A DNA stretch of 64,000 bases from SAR202 cluster bacterium Casp-Chloro-G4 (GCA_002816705.1 MUCK01000024.1:1-64000); one strand, 5' to 3'. Positions 34,437 to 44,107 are shown, counted from the stretch's first letter. Made by a program: numbers and translations. The notes: generated by a model from the sequence alone, not told the origin.

Positions 34437-35408
34437 CTATATTTTCTGCAAGGCCTCTTCTACGTCCTGTTTCACCTGCGCCTTGATCTCGTCGGTGAAA
34501 TTGATGTGTGGCTGGCGTACGTGTCCGCCGGCCATACCCATAAGCTCGCCCCAGTACTTACAAAGAGGAGCGGGCAGGGCACCATTGGCCATCTCGACCG
34601 TCCGCTTCCACCATTTGTCTGAAACATCCTTGATAGGTTTCACGTGGGTGTCGTAGAACGCCCTGTCCAGATCGCCTCGCATGGCCTTGTCGATGAACTG
34701 GTTGTAGTAGTTCTTCTCAGGGGTGTCGAAACGCCAATCGGACGTATTGGCGAACATTACCTGCTGTTCAAAGCCCATCTCTTTGCCTTTGAACATGATC
34801 CACTCGTCCGGTGTGCTAATGATGGCGTCGCGGCCCAACCTGGTGTGGGCCTCTATGGACAGCTCCGGATTGAAGCTGGCTTCCTTTACGCCTACGACAT
34901 TGGGAATCTCGCATATAGAACCCAAGCCGTCTGCGCTCATAACGATGCCAAACTGTGGAGAGTTGTAATACATAATTGCGAGGTCGGTGTTGTCGGCCAG
35001 CATCTTGACCCAGTCGATAACCTGTCCCTCAGTTTTGGTGACCATGTAGGGCGCGGCCACTATGAGGAGATCGAATCCAACACCCTCGGCATGCTTGGCC
35101 AGGGCAATCATATCCTTGTACGAGGTATGGGTGACGTGGGCCGCTATGGGCCACTCCCCGCCAGCCTCGTCGGCCGAAACGCTGTACACACGAAGCCGCT
35201 CTGCCATCGTAAGGCTCCAGAATTCACCCATTGCCCAGGTGCAGCCTCCGCCCTGGGTACCCAGGGAGCGGACATGTCGAATATTATGCCTGAGGCCCTC
35301 CTCGTCTAGCTCGTCCTCCGGAGTAAAGGGCGTCATCAGAGTAGTCCACTGGCCACGCAAATTCTCGCGGGCCCAATCCATTGCTTCAGCTTTAGTATAT
35401 TCAGCCAA
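34437..35408 (-). CDS. DapA/NAL-family class I aldolase
   Basis: A Schiff-base aldolase or hydrolyase of 323 residues in the dihydrodipicolinate synthase/N-acetylneuraminate lyase family. It has LMTPFTPEDELDEEGL at the N-terminus, the catalytic Tyr in LAIMYYNSP (147/148) and the Schiff-base Lys175 in VVGVKEASFN. The family GxTGE motif is altered (TQGGGCTWAMGEF), so I do not call it dapA; the substrate is open. The start is TTG with AAAGGAGG 6 nt upstream. It is the first gene of a two-gene operon with the MfnB-TusA gene, driven by a strong promoter. Confidence 0.88.
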   Translation of the reverse strand: MAEYTKAEAMDWARENLRGQWTTLMTPFTPEDELDEEGLRHNIRHVRSLGTQGGGCTWAMGEFWSLTMAERLRVYSVSADEAGGEWPIAAHVTHTSYKDMIALAKHAEGVGFDLLIVAAPYMVTKTEGQVIDWVKMLADNTDLAIMYYNSPQFGIVMSADGLGSICEIPNVVGVKEASFNPELSIEAHTRLGRDAIISTPDEWIMFKGKEMGFEQQVMFANTSDWRFDTPEKNYYNQFIDKAMRGDLDRAFYDTHVKPIKDVSDKWWKRTVEMANGALPAPLCKYWGELMGMAGGHVRQPHINFTDEIKAQVKQDVEEALQKI

Positions 35409-35515
35409 CCCCCACCTCCTTTTGGCGCTTTCGCTTAAGGCACCTTAGCCAGACTTCAGGGTAGCCAAAAATCGGCACAATTCCCCAACGTAAAAGGCCG
35501 GTTTCATCGGAGTTT

Positions 35516-35544
35516 ATGATAGCTACGGCCCCTGCCTATGTCAA
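35516..35544 (-). promoter_or_regulatory. Promoter of the aldolase-MfnB operon
   Basis: Minus strand: perfect -35 TTGACA (35539-35544), 17-bp spacer, -10 TATCAT (35516-35521). The leader to the TTG start is about 100 nt, with no recognised riboswitch. Confidence 0.65.
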
Positions 35545-35640
35545 CATTAAGGCGTCGAAATACGGCAGAAACCCAGGAGCGGGTCGTCAGTCAATTGGGG
35601 CGTATAAACGCGAGGGAAGTCTATCGGGAAAGGAGGGGTT

Positions 35641-36894
35641 TTATTCGGAGTCCCAGAGCTTGAAAAGATCCCTAGCGGCCAGCAAATGGGACTTGTCTAC
35701 GCCCCGTTTGAGAGCTGAGGTGGGGTCGTGCAAAAGCCTATTCACGATGGATTTCGTTAGAGCATCGACGGCGCTCATCTGATCCTCAGAGAGTCCTTCT
35801 AATTTGGACACCGCTCTGGACATCTCTTTCTGGCGAATATGTTCTGCCTGCTTTCGGAGGGCCCGTATAGTAGGCAGAACATCCAGCGTGTCCCACCAGG
35901 TCATGAACTTGGCCACCTCTTCGGCAACGACCTTCTCTGCTTCGACTGCGGCCCGCTTGCGCTCCTCGAGGTTCTCCTCTGCGATGGCGGAAAGGTCGTC
36001 GATATTGAAAAGGTTTACGTCCCGCATTGATGAAACGGCCGGGTCCACATCCCTGGGTACTGCCAGGTCAAACAGAAACAGAGGGGCTTCCCTGTTTCCG
36101 GAAAATGCCTGACTAACCATGTCCTGAGTAACGATGAAGCTTGGAGAGTCGGTTGCAGAGATGGCTATGTCCGCCTGACTGAGGCTGTCCGTTATCTCAT
36201 CAAAGGGAATAGTCCGGCCATTCAGGTACTCCGCAAGCTCCTCGGCCCGCTCCAGCGTACGATTGGCGACCATCACGTCGGCGACACCGGATGTTCGCAG
36301 AGCGCTAGCCACTAGTCTGCCGGCCTCTCCCGCACCAATAAGCAACACTCTGGAGGATTCCAGTTTGCCTAAAGTGCGCTGCGCCAGCTTTACACCAGCG
36401 TAGCTTATGGACAACGGGTTTCGACCCACGGAGGTCTCTTCCCGTACACGTCGACCAGTCTGGATAGCAGAGTGGAACAGCCCCAGGGTTGAGACTTCCA
36501 CCGACTGGGCCTCTGAGGCGGAGCTTAACGAGTCCCGCACCTGGCCCAATATCTGCGATTCGCCAACGATCATAGAGTCCAACCCACCGGCTACTCTAAA
36601 TAAATGGTGTACGGCGTCCGCCCCAGTGTAGTCATAGAAATGCGGCGAGACAGCATCCCGTGAGAGGCCATGAAATTCCGTAACGTAGGCGTGTACCTTT
36701 GCTGCGGTTTTGGAGGGGTCTGCCGTTATAGCGTAAATCTCCGTCCTGTTGCAGGTGGAGAGAATTACGCATTCCCCGACCCTTTCCTTAAGACCGGAAA
36801 GGGCGACGGGAAGTTGATCGTTTAGAAATGATACGGATTCTCTGACTTCCAGAGGGGCGGTTTTATGGCTAAGACCAACCAGCAATATCTGCAA
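35641..36894 (-). CDS. hemA: Glutamyl-tRNA reductase
   Basis: Reduces glutamyl-tRNA to glutamate-1-semialdehyde, the first committed step of heme and other tetrapyrroles in the C5 pathway. It has LVGLSHKTAPLEVRE, the nucleophile Cys50 in ILSTCNRTEIYA, GESQILGQVRDS, the NADPH-binding LLIGAGEAGRLVASAL and a C-terminal dimerisation helix. At 417 residues it is full length. It lies 6 bp downstream of rpmB; no other hem genes are in the window. Confidence 0.97.
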   Translation of the reverse strand: MQILLVGLSHKTAPLEVRESVSFLNDQLPVALSGLKERVGECVILSTCNRTEIYAITADPSKTAAKVHAYVTEFHGLSRDAVSPHFYDYTGADAVHHLFRVAGGLDSMIVGESQILGQVRDSLSSASEAQSVEVSTLGLFHSAIQTGRRVREETSVGRNPLSISYAGVKLAQRTLGKLESSRVLLIGAGEAGRLVASALRTSGVADVMVANRTLERAEELAEYLNGRTIPFDEITDSLSQADIAISATDSPSFIVTQDMVSQAFSGNREAPLFLFDLAVPRDVDPAVSSMRDVNLFNIDDLSAIAEENLEERKRAAVEAEKVVAEEVAKFMTWWDTLDVLPTIRALRKQAEHIRQKEMSRAVSKLEGLSEDQMSAVDALTKSIVNRLLHDPTSALKRGVDKSHLLAARDLFKLWDSE

Positions 36895-36900
36895 GGGCGA

Positions 36901-37092
36901 TTAGCCTTTCATTAATTGCTTATAGTGGGTTCGCAAGCAGCGAGTGCACAGACTCTGCTTTTTCGCTACCCCATTCTCATGTATGGTCATTTTCTGCACA
37001 TTCGGAACCCAACGAGTGCGAGTATGACGCTTTGAATGGCTGACGTTGTTGCCGGATTGCCCGGCCTTGTTGCACCTTTGGCAAACTGCCAT
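36901..37092 (-). CDS. rpmB: 50S ribosomal protein L28
   Basis: A 63-residue zinc-ribbon form of L28: CQRCNKAGQSGNNVSHSKR at the N-terminus with one Cys pair and LCTRCLRTHYK near the C-terminus with the other, giving the four-Cys (C+) type that binds zinc. VSHSKRHTRTRWVPNVQ is the family core. It is divergent from the fakA-like gene. Confidence 0.95.
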   Translation of the reverse strand: MAVCQRCNKAGQSGNNVSHSKRHTRTRWVPNVQKMTIHENGVAKKQSLCTRCLRTHYKQLMKG

Positions 37093-37249
37093 GATCGCAC
37101 CTTTGACTCATGTATAATGATAAAGAAGAATTGGGCAGAATCACTTCAAAACTCAATCTTCAGGTCACATTTTGCCCGTATTTTGCCTGCACGAACTATC
37201 GTGAATTACATAACAAAGATAGCATACCAATGAATAAACGGCAACGCTT

Positions 37250-38920
37250 ATGAACCAATCTTCGAGCCTACATCCGACCTCCCAATCGCTGAACGGCGCA
37301 GACCTATTTTCAATGTTTTCCGCAGCCACCAGTGCGCTAAGGAAACACGCGGAATTAGTGAACCGTTTAAACGTCTACCCGGTGCCGGACGGCGACACAG
37401 GAACCAACATGCTTCTGACGCTGGAACGAATGCTGGTTTCGGCCTCGAGCGCAAATAGCGAATCCGCTTCCCAAGTTGCCGACGCCATGTGGAACGGAGC
37501 CCTTCGCGGCTCAGGCGGCAACAGTGGAGTAATACTGGCCCAGCTTTTCAAAGGCATGTCCGTGGCGTTCGAAGGCGAAGACAGAATTGGCGCAGTCCAC
37601 ATCGCGAATGCTCTGAAGCAGGGCCGGGACTTTGCCTATTCAGCCGTCGGTAACCCGGTGGAAGGAACGATGCTCACCGTAATGACAGAGTCTGCCTCCG
37701 CTGCGGCAAAAACAGCTGCCAATGCGGAGACCATTCTTCAGGTAATTGACGCGACGTGCGATGCGGCGGCTAAGGCCGTGGAGAACACTCCGAACCTACT
37801 TGCTAGGCTACGTGAGGCGGGAGTGGTAGACGCTGGAGGGCTCGGCTACTGGCTGGTCCTGGAAGGCATACGCCTTCACCTCAGCGGCGAGGATGCGTCC
37901 ACAGGCGCAGTGCTACCTGACTTCGTTGAGATTTCAGACGCTGCTACAGTTCTAGCCCAGGAGTTCCTCCATTCGACGGAGGACGAAGAGTACGGCAACT
38001 GTACCCAATTCACCGTAGAGGGGCCATCGTTAAGCGTTGATGCCATCATTGCCGCCATGAACGAAATGGCCGCATCTACTGTGGTCGTGGGCGACGGCAA
38101 CATCGTTAAAGTGCATGTCCACACGGAAACTCCGGACGAGGTGTTGCAGTACGCCCGCAATCTGGGCGTTGTAGATCAGGTTCGCGTCCAGAATATGAAC
38201 GACCAGCGACGCGATTATGCCGAGGGTTGGCGTCAATTGGCAGCTAACGCTAATGAAACGGCACAGGTGCCGATAGCAGTTGTCGCAGTTGCGTGGGGTG
38301 ACGGCCTGGTGCGTATCTTCCAAGAACATGGCGCCACCGTGCTAATCGCTGGCGACACCATGAATCCCAGCGTTCAGGAGATAGCCGACGCCGTGGAGGC
38401 CGCGCCATCCTCCAACGTGATTTTCCTTCCTAACAACCGCAACATACTTCCGGCGGCAGAACAGGCGATAGCCATCACCGAAAAAAACCTCAGGGTGGTT
38501 CCTACCGGCAACATCCCGGAGGGAATCGGAGCGCTCCTCGAATTCGTCCAGACACGGGCCCTGGACGAAAACACTGAAAGCATGACCGAGACAATCTCCA
38601 ACATACAATGCGCGGAGGTATGCTCAGCGGTACGCTCGGTGAATCTCGATGGGGTGGAAGCGGCGGAAGGCCAGGTTATAGGCCTTCTCGAAAGAAAAAT
38701 GGTAGTCTCCGGGGATGACCCTGGGGCAGTGTTGATGGAGCTTCTCACCAAGGCAATCACCCCTGAATCAGAGCTGGTGACGCTATATTGGGGCGGCCCC
38801 ATCCATCAGAAGGAAGCGGAGCTAGCGGCCGAATCGGCAAGTGAGCAGTTCGCTGATGTAGATTTCGAGTTGCTCCATGGGGGACAGCCCCACTACCATT
38901 TTATAATTTCTGTAGAGTGA
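37250..38920 (+). CDS. DAK2-domain fatty acid kinase (FakA-like)
   Basis: FakA phosphorylates fatty acids held by a DegV/FakB protein, producing acyl-phosphate for phospholipid synthesis. The N-terminal DAK2/DhaL domain has NRLNVYPVPDGDTGTNM (metal-nucleotide binding Asp residues) and GALRGSGGNSGVILAQL. A central region and a C-terminal DegV-like domain follow, for 556 residues in total, as in FakA. A degV gene starts 3 bp later, which supports the assignment. Confidence 0.92.
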   Translation: MNQSSSLHPTSQSLNGADLFSMFSAATSALRKHAELVNRLNVYPVPDGDTGTNMLLTLERMLVSASSANSESASQVADAMWNGALRGSGGNSGVILAQLFKGMSVAFEGEDRIGAVHIANALKQGRDFAYSAVGNPVEGTMLTVMTESASAAAKTAANAETILQVIDATCDAAAKAVENTPNLLARLREAGVVDAGGLGYWLVLEGIRLHLSGEDASTGAVLPDFVEISDAATVLAQEFLHSTEDEEYGNCTQFTVEGPSLSVDAIIAAMNEMAASTVVVGDGNIVKVHVHTETPDEVLQYARNLGVVDQVRVQNMNDQRRDYAEGWRQLAANANETAQVPIAVVAVAWGDGLVRIFQEHGATVLIAGDTMNPSVQEIADAVEAAPSSNVIFLPNNRNILPAAEQAIAITEKNLRVVPTGNIPEGIGALLEFVQTRALDENTESMTETISNIQCAEVCSAVRSVNLDGVEAAEGQVIGLLERKMVVSGDDPGAVLMELLTKAITPESELVTLYWGGPIHQKEAELAAESASEQFADVDFELLHGGQPHYHFIISVE

Positions 38921-38923
38921 TTT

Positions 38924-39784
38924 ATGCCAGTCAAAATCGTTACCGATAGCACGGCAGACATCCCCGGCGATCTAGTCAGCGAGTTTGGAATCGAGGTCGT
39001 TCCGCTCAAGGTGCGCTTTGGCACGGAGGAGTTCTTCGACGGAATTGATCTGCCCAAGGATGAGTTCTATCGACGTCTGATTGATGGCCCAACGCTGCCG
39101 ACTACTTCCCAACCCTCTGTTGGCGAGTTCGCAGAGGTCTACCAACGACTGGCGCAAGGCGCCGACGGCATCTTGTCATTTCACCTCTCTGCCAAACTTA
39201 GCGGCACTTACAACTCCGCGCGGCAGGCTGCAGAGCAGGTTTCAGCAGGGGGAACTTCAATTTGCCCAATTGAGGTCGTCGATAGTACACAGACATCAAT
39301 GACCTTGGGCCTGATGGTTTTGAGATTGGCGCGGGAAGCCGCTGCCGGTTTGGACATAGGTGAACTCTCGGCCCTAGCCAATGATCTGATCAGCAGATCT
39401 GAATTCTTTGTGCTTCTGGATACTCTGGAATACCTGCAAAAAGGCGGGCGGGTCGGGAAGGCAAGAGCCCTAATAGGGGGCATACTGAAGATCAAGCCAA
39501 TGATTATCCTTCGTGAAGGCGAGGTTCATGAACTAGCCAAGGAGCGCACCAGGCGGCGCGGCATCGCCCGCCTCCTTAGCACTGCAGCGGACTTCGGCCC
39601 AGTGGAAGATATGGCCGTCCTGCATAGCACCACGCCCGAGGAGGCCGAATCGCTGGCAAACGAGCTGACCGCCATGATGCCGGAAGGCCGCAAGCCAATC
39701 ATATCCAGGGCAGGCTCGGTGATAGGCACACACGCCGGGCCAGGGGCGCTGGGCATTTCGTTACTTAAAACCACAGCCCACTAA
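38924..39784 (+). CDS. DegV-family fatty-acid-binding protein (FakB-like)
   Basis: FakB proteins hold a fatty acid while FakA phosphorylates it. The 286-residue product begins VKIVTDSTADIPGDLVSEF, has LPTTSQPSVGEF (Thr-Ser near the ligand carboxylate), LSAKLSGTYNSA and the C-terminal GSVIGTHAGPGALG. It directly follows the FakA-like gene with a 3-bp gap, so kinase and carrier are co-expressed. Confidence 0.94.
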   Translation: MPVKIVTDSTADIPGDLVSEFGIEVVPLKVRFGTEEFFDGIDLPKDEFYRRLIDGPTLPTTSQPSVGEFAEVYQRLAQGADGILSFHLSAKLSGTYNSARQAAEQVSAGGTSICPIEVVDSTQTSMTLGLMVLRLAREAAAGLDIGELSALANDLISRSEFFVLLDTLEYLQKGGRVGKARALIGGILKIKPMIILREGEVHELAKERTRRRGIARLLSTAADFGPVEDMAVLHSTTPEEAESLANELTAMMPEGRKPIISRAGSVIGTHAGPGALGISLLKTTAH

Positions 39785-39880
39785 AACCAAAGGGCTAAAA
39801 TCGACAAGTGCCCTAATATTGGAATATTTTCGTTAGTATTTGGTACAACACTCGTACCTCTCTTATGTAGAATCTGAGCG

Positions 39881-42346
39881 ATGGCCACCTCATCCAAATC
39901 CGCACCAACAACAGGCAAGAACCCCAAACTGGAAGCCCTCGCCAAAATGCTGTTGCAGGAACGGGACAACGGCTGGCAGGACACCACCGTCATGGGAGGC
40001 CTGGACGAGTTTCTGAAACGCTGGGCCAGTGATCTGACCCCTGCTTTGGGAGAACATCCCTCTTACACAGACCTATCCCCAGAGGAACGTGTCAAGTGGG
40101 CGGACGTAGCAATGAAGAAGATGGGCCTTGCCTCAATAGGCAAGGGGAAATCCACCACCTCCGGAAAATCCCGACCTGCCGCCAAGCCTGCCAGCGATAA
40201 GAAGCCGCCCTCGCCGCGAAGTGCCACCGCCAAGGTAGACCTGGACGACGATATTATGGCGCTGCATTCCGTGACCAAGCGAAACGTCGCCAGGCTCAAG
40301 CGTTTGGGAATGAACACGGTCAGAGACCTGGTATTCCACTTTCCGCATCGACACAACGACTTCGCCAGGCTACGAAAAGTCGCAGACCTCGTTCCCGGGG
40401 AGGATCAGACCGTTTCCGTCACTGTGTGGGAGGCCACGCAGACCGGCCACCCGAAGCGAAAGTCGACACAGGCAATACTGGGCGACGATACCGGGAATTT
40501 CAAGGCTTTGTGGTTCAACCAGCCGTATTTGGCCAAAACGCTGGCTTCTGGGTCGCAGGTGGTCATAAGCGGGCGTCCTGAGATATACCAAGGACAGATC
40601 GTCTTCAAGTCCCCAGAGTACGAGCTGCTTAGAGGTCAGGAAGAGCTTGTCCACACCGGTAGGCTAGTTCCGGTGTACTTCTCAACCGTAGGACTGCCGC
40701 AACGTACATTGCGAAGGGTCGTAAAAGAAGCTGTCGACTCCTGCTTGGGCCAGGTTCACGAATTCCTGCCACAGGATATGCTAACCAGAGCGGGCTTGAT
40801 GGGGCTGTCTAAGGCCATCTCACAAATGCATTACCCTGACTCGGCATCCGAATTGCAGCCCGCTCGACGTAGGCTGGCCTACGACGAGCTATTCATGCTG
40901 CAATTGGCGGTCATAAGCCGCAGGCAAAGCTGGCAGGAGGCGGGAAGAGCGCTCCCCTTAGATGCTGCCTCCAAGGGCCTGGACGCCTTCTTGAACTCTT
41001 TGCCGTACAATTTGACCGGCGCCCAACAAAGGGTGTTAGGCGAGATTTCGAGCGACATAGCCAAGGACTGGCCCATGAGCAGGCTTATCCAGGGCGACGT
41101 GGGCAGCGGCAAAACGGTCGTCGCGACGGCTGCTCTGCTGGCAGCGGTTTTCAGTGGTCAGCAGGGCGCGTTCATGGCACCGACGGAGATTCTCGCCGAG
41201 CAGCACTTCATTACCCTGGCGGCCTTGCTCTCTGGCTCAGGCGCGGGAGAGGAAGGGCAAAATCCTATCACTATCCCTGCAAACCCACTGCCCAGGCCGG
41301 TAACCATAGGCCTTCTGCTGGGCAGCCTGCGCAAGAAAGACAAAGAGCGTATGCATCAGCTCATCGCTGAGGGGGATGTGGATATTGTCATAGGAACGCA
41401 AGCCCTCATTCAGGACGCTGTGGACATTCCGAATCTAGCGCTGATAGTGGTGGATGAACAGCACAGGTTCGGGGTAATCCAGCGGGCGTCGCTGCGGGAA
41501 AAGGGTGTGCGGCCTCACGTGCTAGCCATGTCGGCCACCCCCATACCCCGTTCGCTGGCGTTGACGCTGTACGGCGACCTGGACGTGTCGGCCATCGACG
41601 AGTTGCCGCCAGGCAGGCAGCCAATCCGCACCAAATGGGTGGAGCCCGAGAAACGCAATGCGGCCTATGGCTTCATTCGCAAGCAGGTTGAGGAGGGGAG
41701 ACAGGCCTTCATCGTCTGCCCGCTTATCGAAGAATCGGAATCGGTACAGGCGAGGGCAGCTACTGTGGAGTTCCAGCGCCTCTCAACGATTGTATTCTCG
41801 GATCTGCGCTTGGGTCTTCTTCATGGGCGGATTAGCCTGGCCGAAAAAGAACAGATTATGAATACGTTTAAAGCCGGAGATTTGGATATCCTGGTATCTA
41901 CGCCTGTCATAGAAGTGGGCATAGATGTGCCTAATGCCTCCGTAATGCTAGTGGACGGCTCGGACAGGTTCGGCCTATCTCAATTGCACCAGTTCCGAGG
42001 GCGGGTAGGCCGGGGCAAGCACCAGAGCTACTGCCTTCTCCTGTCAGACTCCCCCGGCGCTGAGGCCCGTGAGCGCCTGAAGATTGTGGAGCGGATTAGC
42101 GACGGCTTCCAGCTCGCCGAGGAGGACCTCCGCTTACGCGGGCCGGGTGATTACCTGGGAACTCGCCAGAGCGGCCTGCCGGACATGAAAGTTGCCCGCA
42201 TAACTGACCAGGACATCTTGATGTTGGCAAGGCAAGAGGCAATCCAGCTTCTGGAGGCTGATCCCGACTTGGCAGACGGCAAGCACAAAGCACTTGCCGA
42301 AAGATTCCACGAGTATTTCGCAGGCGTTTCCGGTGAGATGAGCTAA
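39881..42346 (+). CDS. recG: ATP-dependent DNA helicase RecG
   Basis: RecG remodels stalled replication forks and Holliday junctions. The 821-residue protein has an N-terminal extension of about 120 residues with a Lys/Pro/Ser-rich stretch, the wedge/OB domain, Walker A GDVGSGKTVVATAAL, motif DEQHRFG, MSATPIPRSLALTLYGDLD, and the C-terminal motifs STPVIEVGIDVPNASVM and QLHQFRGRVGRG. An inserted loop after motif Ib (GAGEEGQNPI region) is not standard. It follows degV by 96 bp and may have its own promoter. Confidence 0.97.
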   Translation: MATSSKSAPTTGKNPKLEALAKMLLQERDNGWQDTTVMGGLDEFLKRWASDLTPALGEHPSYTDLSPEERVKWADVAMKKMGLASIGKGKSTTSGKSRPAAKPASDKKPPSPRSATAKVDLDDDIMALHSVTKRNVARLKRLGMNTVRDLVFHFPHRHNDFARLRKVADLVPGEDQTVSVTVWEATQTGHPKRKSTQAILGDDTGNFKALWFNQPYLAKTLASGSQVVISGRPEIYQGQIVFKSPEYELLRGQEELVHTGRLVPVYFSTVGLPQRTLRRVVKEAVDSCLGQVHEFLPQDMLTRAGLMGLSKAISQMHYPDSASELQPARRRLAYDELFMLQLAVISRRQSWQEAGRALPLDAASKGLDAFLNSLPYNLTGAQQRVLGEISSDIAKDWPMSRLIQGDVGSGKTVVATAALLAAVFSGQQGAFMAPTEILAEQHFITLAALLSGSGAGEEGQNPITIPANPLPRPVTIGLLLGSLRKKDKERMHQLIAEGDVDIVIGTQALIQDAVDIPNLALIVVDEQHRFGVIQRASLREKGVRPHVLAMSATPIPRSLALTLYGDLDVSAIDELPPGRQPIRTKWVEPEKRNAAYGFIRKQVEEGRQAFIVCPLIEESESVQARAATVEFQRLSTIVFSDLRLGLLHGRISLAEKEQIMNTFKAGDLDILVSTPVIEVGIDVPNASVMLVDGSDRFGLSQLHQFRGRVGRGKHQSYCLLLSDSPGAEARERLKIVERISDGFQLAEEDLRLRGPGDYLGTRQSGLPDMKVARITDQDILMLARQEAIQLLEADPDLADGKHKALAERFHEYFAGVSGEMS

Positions 42347-42476
42347 TTTTGGATCTCGCCTCACCTCCACGTTCCACTCTCATTTGATTGCTCTTTGCCG
42401 CGTATTCAACGAAAATAATAAATGTGCACTTGAAGTTATCCAGACCCATATATTGCCCTTGCCCATCGAATCGTAT

Positions 42477-42505
42477 TTGACAGGGCTGGGAAGGAACCTT
42501 ATATT
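42477..42505 (+). promoter_or_regulatory. Promoter of the VOC-family gene
   Basis: Perfect -35 TTGACA (42477-42482), 17-bp spacer, -10 TATATT (42500-42505). The leader is about 90 nt. The rest of the 256-bp gap after recG holds nothing recognised. Confidence 0.7.
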
Positions 42506-42602
42506 GAGTGCGCCAATTTTTGATTCGTCTAGAACTTATCAAATTCTTTCTGCTGGCCCGTGCCTAAACGGGACGCGGACGTTCCGTTAACAGAGGAGGA
42601 TT

Positions 42603-43031
42603 ATGGGAAAAATAAAGCACATCGCTTTGGCGACCCAGGAGCCCGAGAAAACGGCCAATTTTTATAAAGATGTGTTCGGCCTGGAAGAGGTTGGGCGCGT
42701 GAGCAACGACAATGCCGAGGGCTATTACCTTAGCGACGGCAACATAAACATAGCAATTTTACGTTTTAAGAATGAAATATTGGTCGGCGAAAAGTTCGAC
42801 ATCAACTACAGCGGCATACATCACATCGGCTTTCAGGTAGACGACGCCGAAGCAGCGGACTCGAAATTAAGGAAGGCAGATGCCTTTCCAATGGAGGAGA
42901 TAAACAGCACGCTGCATGCTGGTATGAGTAGAGGGCACGGCGGGAAAAACGTTGAACTGAAGTACAACGGCCCCGATGGTGTGATGATCGACATATCGCA
43001 AACGGGATGGGTTGGCACCGAAGAAGAGTAA
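42603..43031 (+). CDS. VOC-superfamily metalloprotein (glyoxalase/dioxygenase fold)
   Basis: A 142-residue protein with the paired beta-alpha-beta-beta-beta fold of the vicinal oxygen chelate group. Candidate metal ligands are His in KIKHIALATQ, His in YSGIHHIGFQV and Glu or Asp in DGVMIDISQTGW. The pattern GIHHIGFQVDD resembles glyoxalase, methylmalonyl-CoA epimerase and extradiol dioxygenase relatives, and the reaction cannot be fixed. AGAGGAGG precedes the ATG. It is monocistronic, between its own promoter and a terminator. Confidence 0.88.
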   Translation: MGKIKHIALATQEPEKTANFYKDVFGLEEVGRVSNDNAEGYYLSDGNINIAILRFKNEILVGEKFDINYSGIHHIGFQVDDAEAADSKLRKADAFPMEEINSTLHAGMSRGHGGKNVELKYNGPDGVMIDISQTGWVGTEEE

Positions 43032-43056
43032 CAGTCTCGAAATCAAGACAAAAACG

Positions 43057-43086
43057 AAAGGACTCGGCATGTAGCCGAGTCCTTTT
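43057..43086. terminator. Bidirectional intrinsic terminator
   Basis: Perfect 12-bp stem AAAGGACTCGGC/GCCGAGTCCTTT with a 5-nt loop and T4 run on the plus strand. It ends the VOC gene and probably the convergent CvpA-like gene. Confidence 0.8.
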
Positions 43087-43153
43087 GCATTCGAAAGCAT
43101 TTTAGCCTAATTGTGGACTTTTTCTTATCCACGGAGCCGATGGCCAACGGCGG

Positions 43154-43822
43154 TTATTGAGCCTTATTGGCGATCTGCACCAGGCTCTCGGGGCTACCGC
43201 CCATTACACTGGATTTAACTATACTGACTAAGGTGTCGATTTCGTAGGCGTCCCCGATCATTGCCTGCATCCCAGCCTTAAGGTCGATGCCAACCATATC
43301 CCCAATGAGACCGGTGTAGCTATGGCAGCCCTCGCTGCTTGCAGATCCCGTTGAGGAGCACCACGGTATTGAAGGCGAAACCAGCGATGCCTTTGTGACC
43401 GCAGGCGCTAGACGAGAGGAATCTAAAATGTCGCGCGTAGCCGCTACATTAATTCCACTCAAGAGGTACATCATCGTACCCAGCATAACAAGGCCGACGA
43501 CAATACCGCCAAAAGCGCCCACTGCATGGTCGGCCGGTCCCATCTTGAACATGGGAAGTGCCCTCGTCAAAGCTATAGAGGCACCCTTAACTAAAGCGAA
43601 CACGAGGACGGCAATGATGGCAAAGCCCACAAGACGCGCCAGTGTATCGCCATTGAGGTGAGGAGAAAGCAGACCGGCCACCTGAGCCTGGTAGTTCAGA
43701 CCAAGAATAACCCCGAGTACTATACCGCCAATACCGGATGCGGGCCTTATTATTCCGCCCCGGAGGCCCACTACGGCTAGCAGCCCTATGGAACCTATAA
43801 TGATCAGGTCTACTACGTTCAT
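43154..43822 (-). CDS. CvpA-family membrane protein
   Basis: A 222-residue integral membrane protein with the CvpA/colicin-V-production-type start MNVVDLIIIGSIGLLAVVGLR, four membrane segments (for example GIGGIVLGVILGLNYQA and VGFAIIAVLVFALVKG) and HAVGAFGGIVVGLVMLG. A polar C-terminal tail of about 80 residues with two Cys is not part of the usual family. I start at the ATG at 43822, which has GGAG 10 nt upstream and matches the family start; the frame extends 39 codons further to an ATG at 43939. Function unknown beyond a role in envelope homeostasis suggested for the family. Confidence 0.78.
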   Translation of the reverse strand: MNVVDLIIIGSIGLLAVVGLRGGIIRPASGIGGIVLGVILGLNYQAQVAGLLSPHLNGDTLARLVGFAIIAVLVFALVKGASIALTRALPMFKMGPADHAVGAFGGIVVGLVMLGTMMYLLSGINVAATRDILDSSRLAPAVTKASLVSPSIPWCSSTGSASSEGCHSYTGLIGDMVGIDLKAGMQAMIGDAYEIDTLVSIVKSSVMGGSPESLVQIANKAQ

Positions 43823-44074
43823 ACCCCGCTCCCAATACTCCAAACCAACCCAGGTATACGTATTTACTTTGTATAAAGGGGCCAACATATCAAGCCCCAA
43901 TGCGTTGTTTTGTAATTCGTGTGGGGACAATTGTGGCAAAGTGTGGGGAAAGCTGGCACAAAGGTCGCAATAGAATGCGGGTGGTTGCTACCCAAGTCTT
44001 CTACAAGCGCCAAGGGGGTATCTGCACCCAGACATCGTTGGTGGCCAGCCGCCAAGGGTAGTCATAAATGGAGG

Positions 44075-44107
44075 CAAAAAAAGGGCGGGCCTAAATGGCC
44101 CGCCCTT
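44075..44107 (-). terminator. Intrinsic terminator of the aconitase gene
   Basis: Perfect 11-bp stem (arms 44081-44091 and 44097-44107; AAGGGCGGGCC) with a 5-nt loop, followed by a T-run on the minus strand. Confidence 0.85.
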
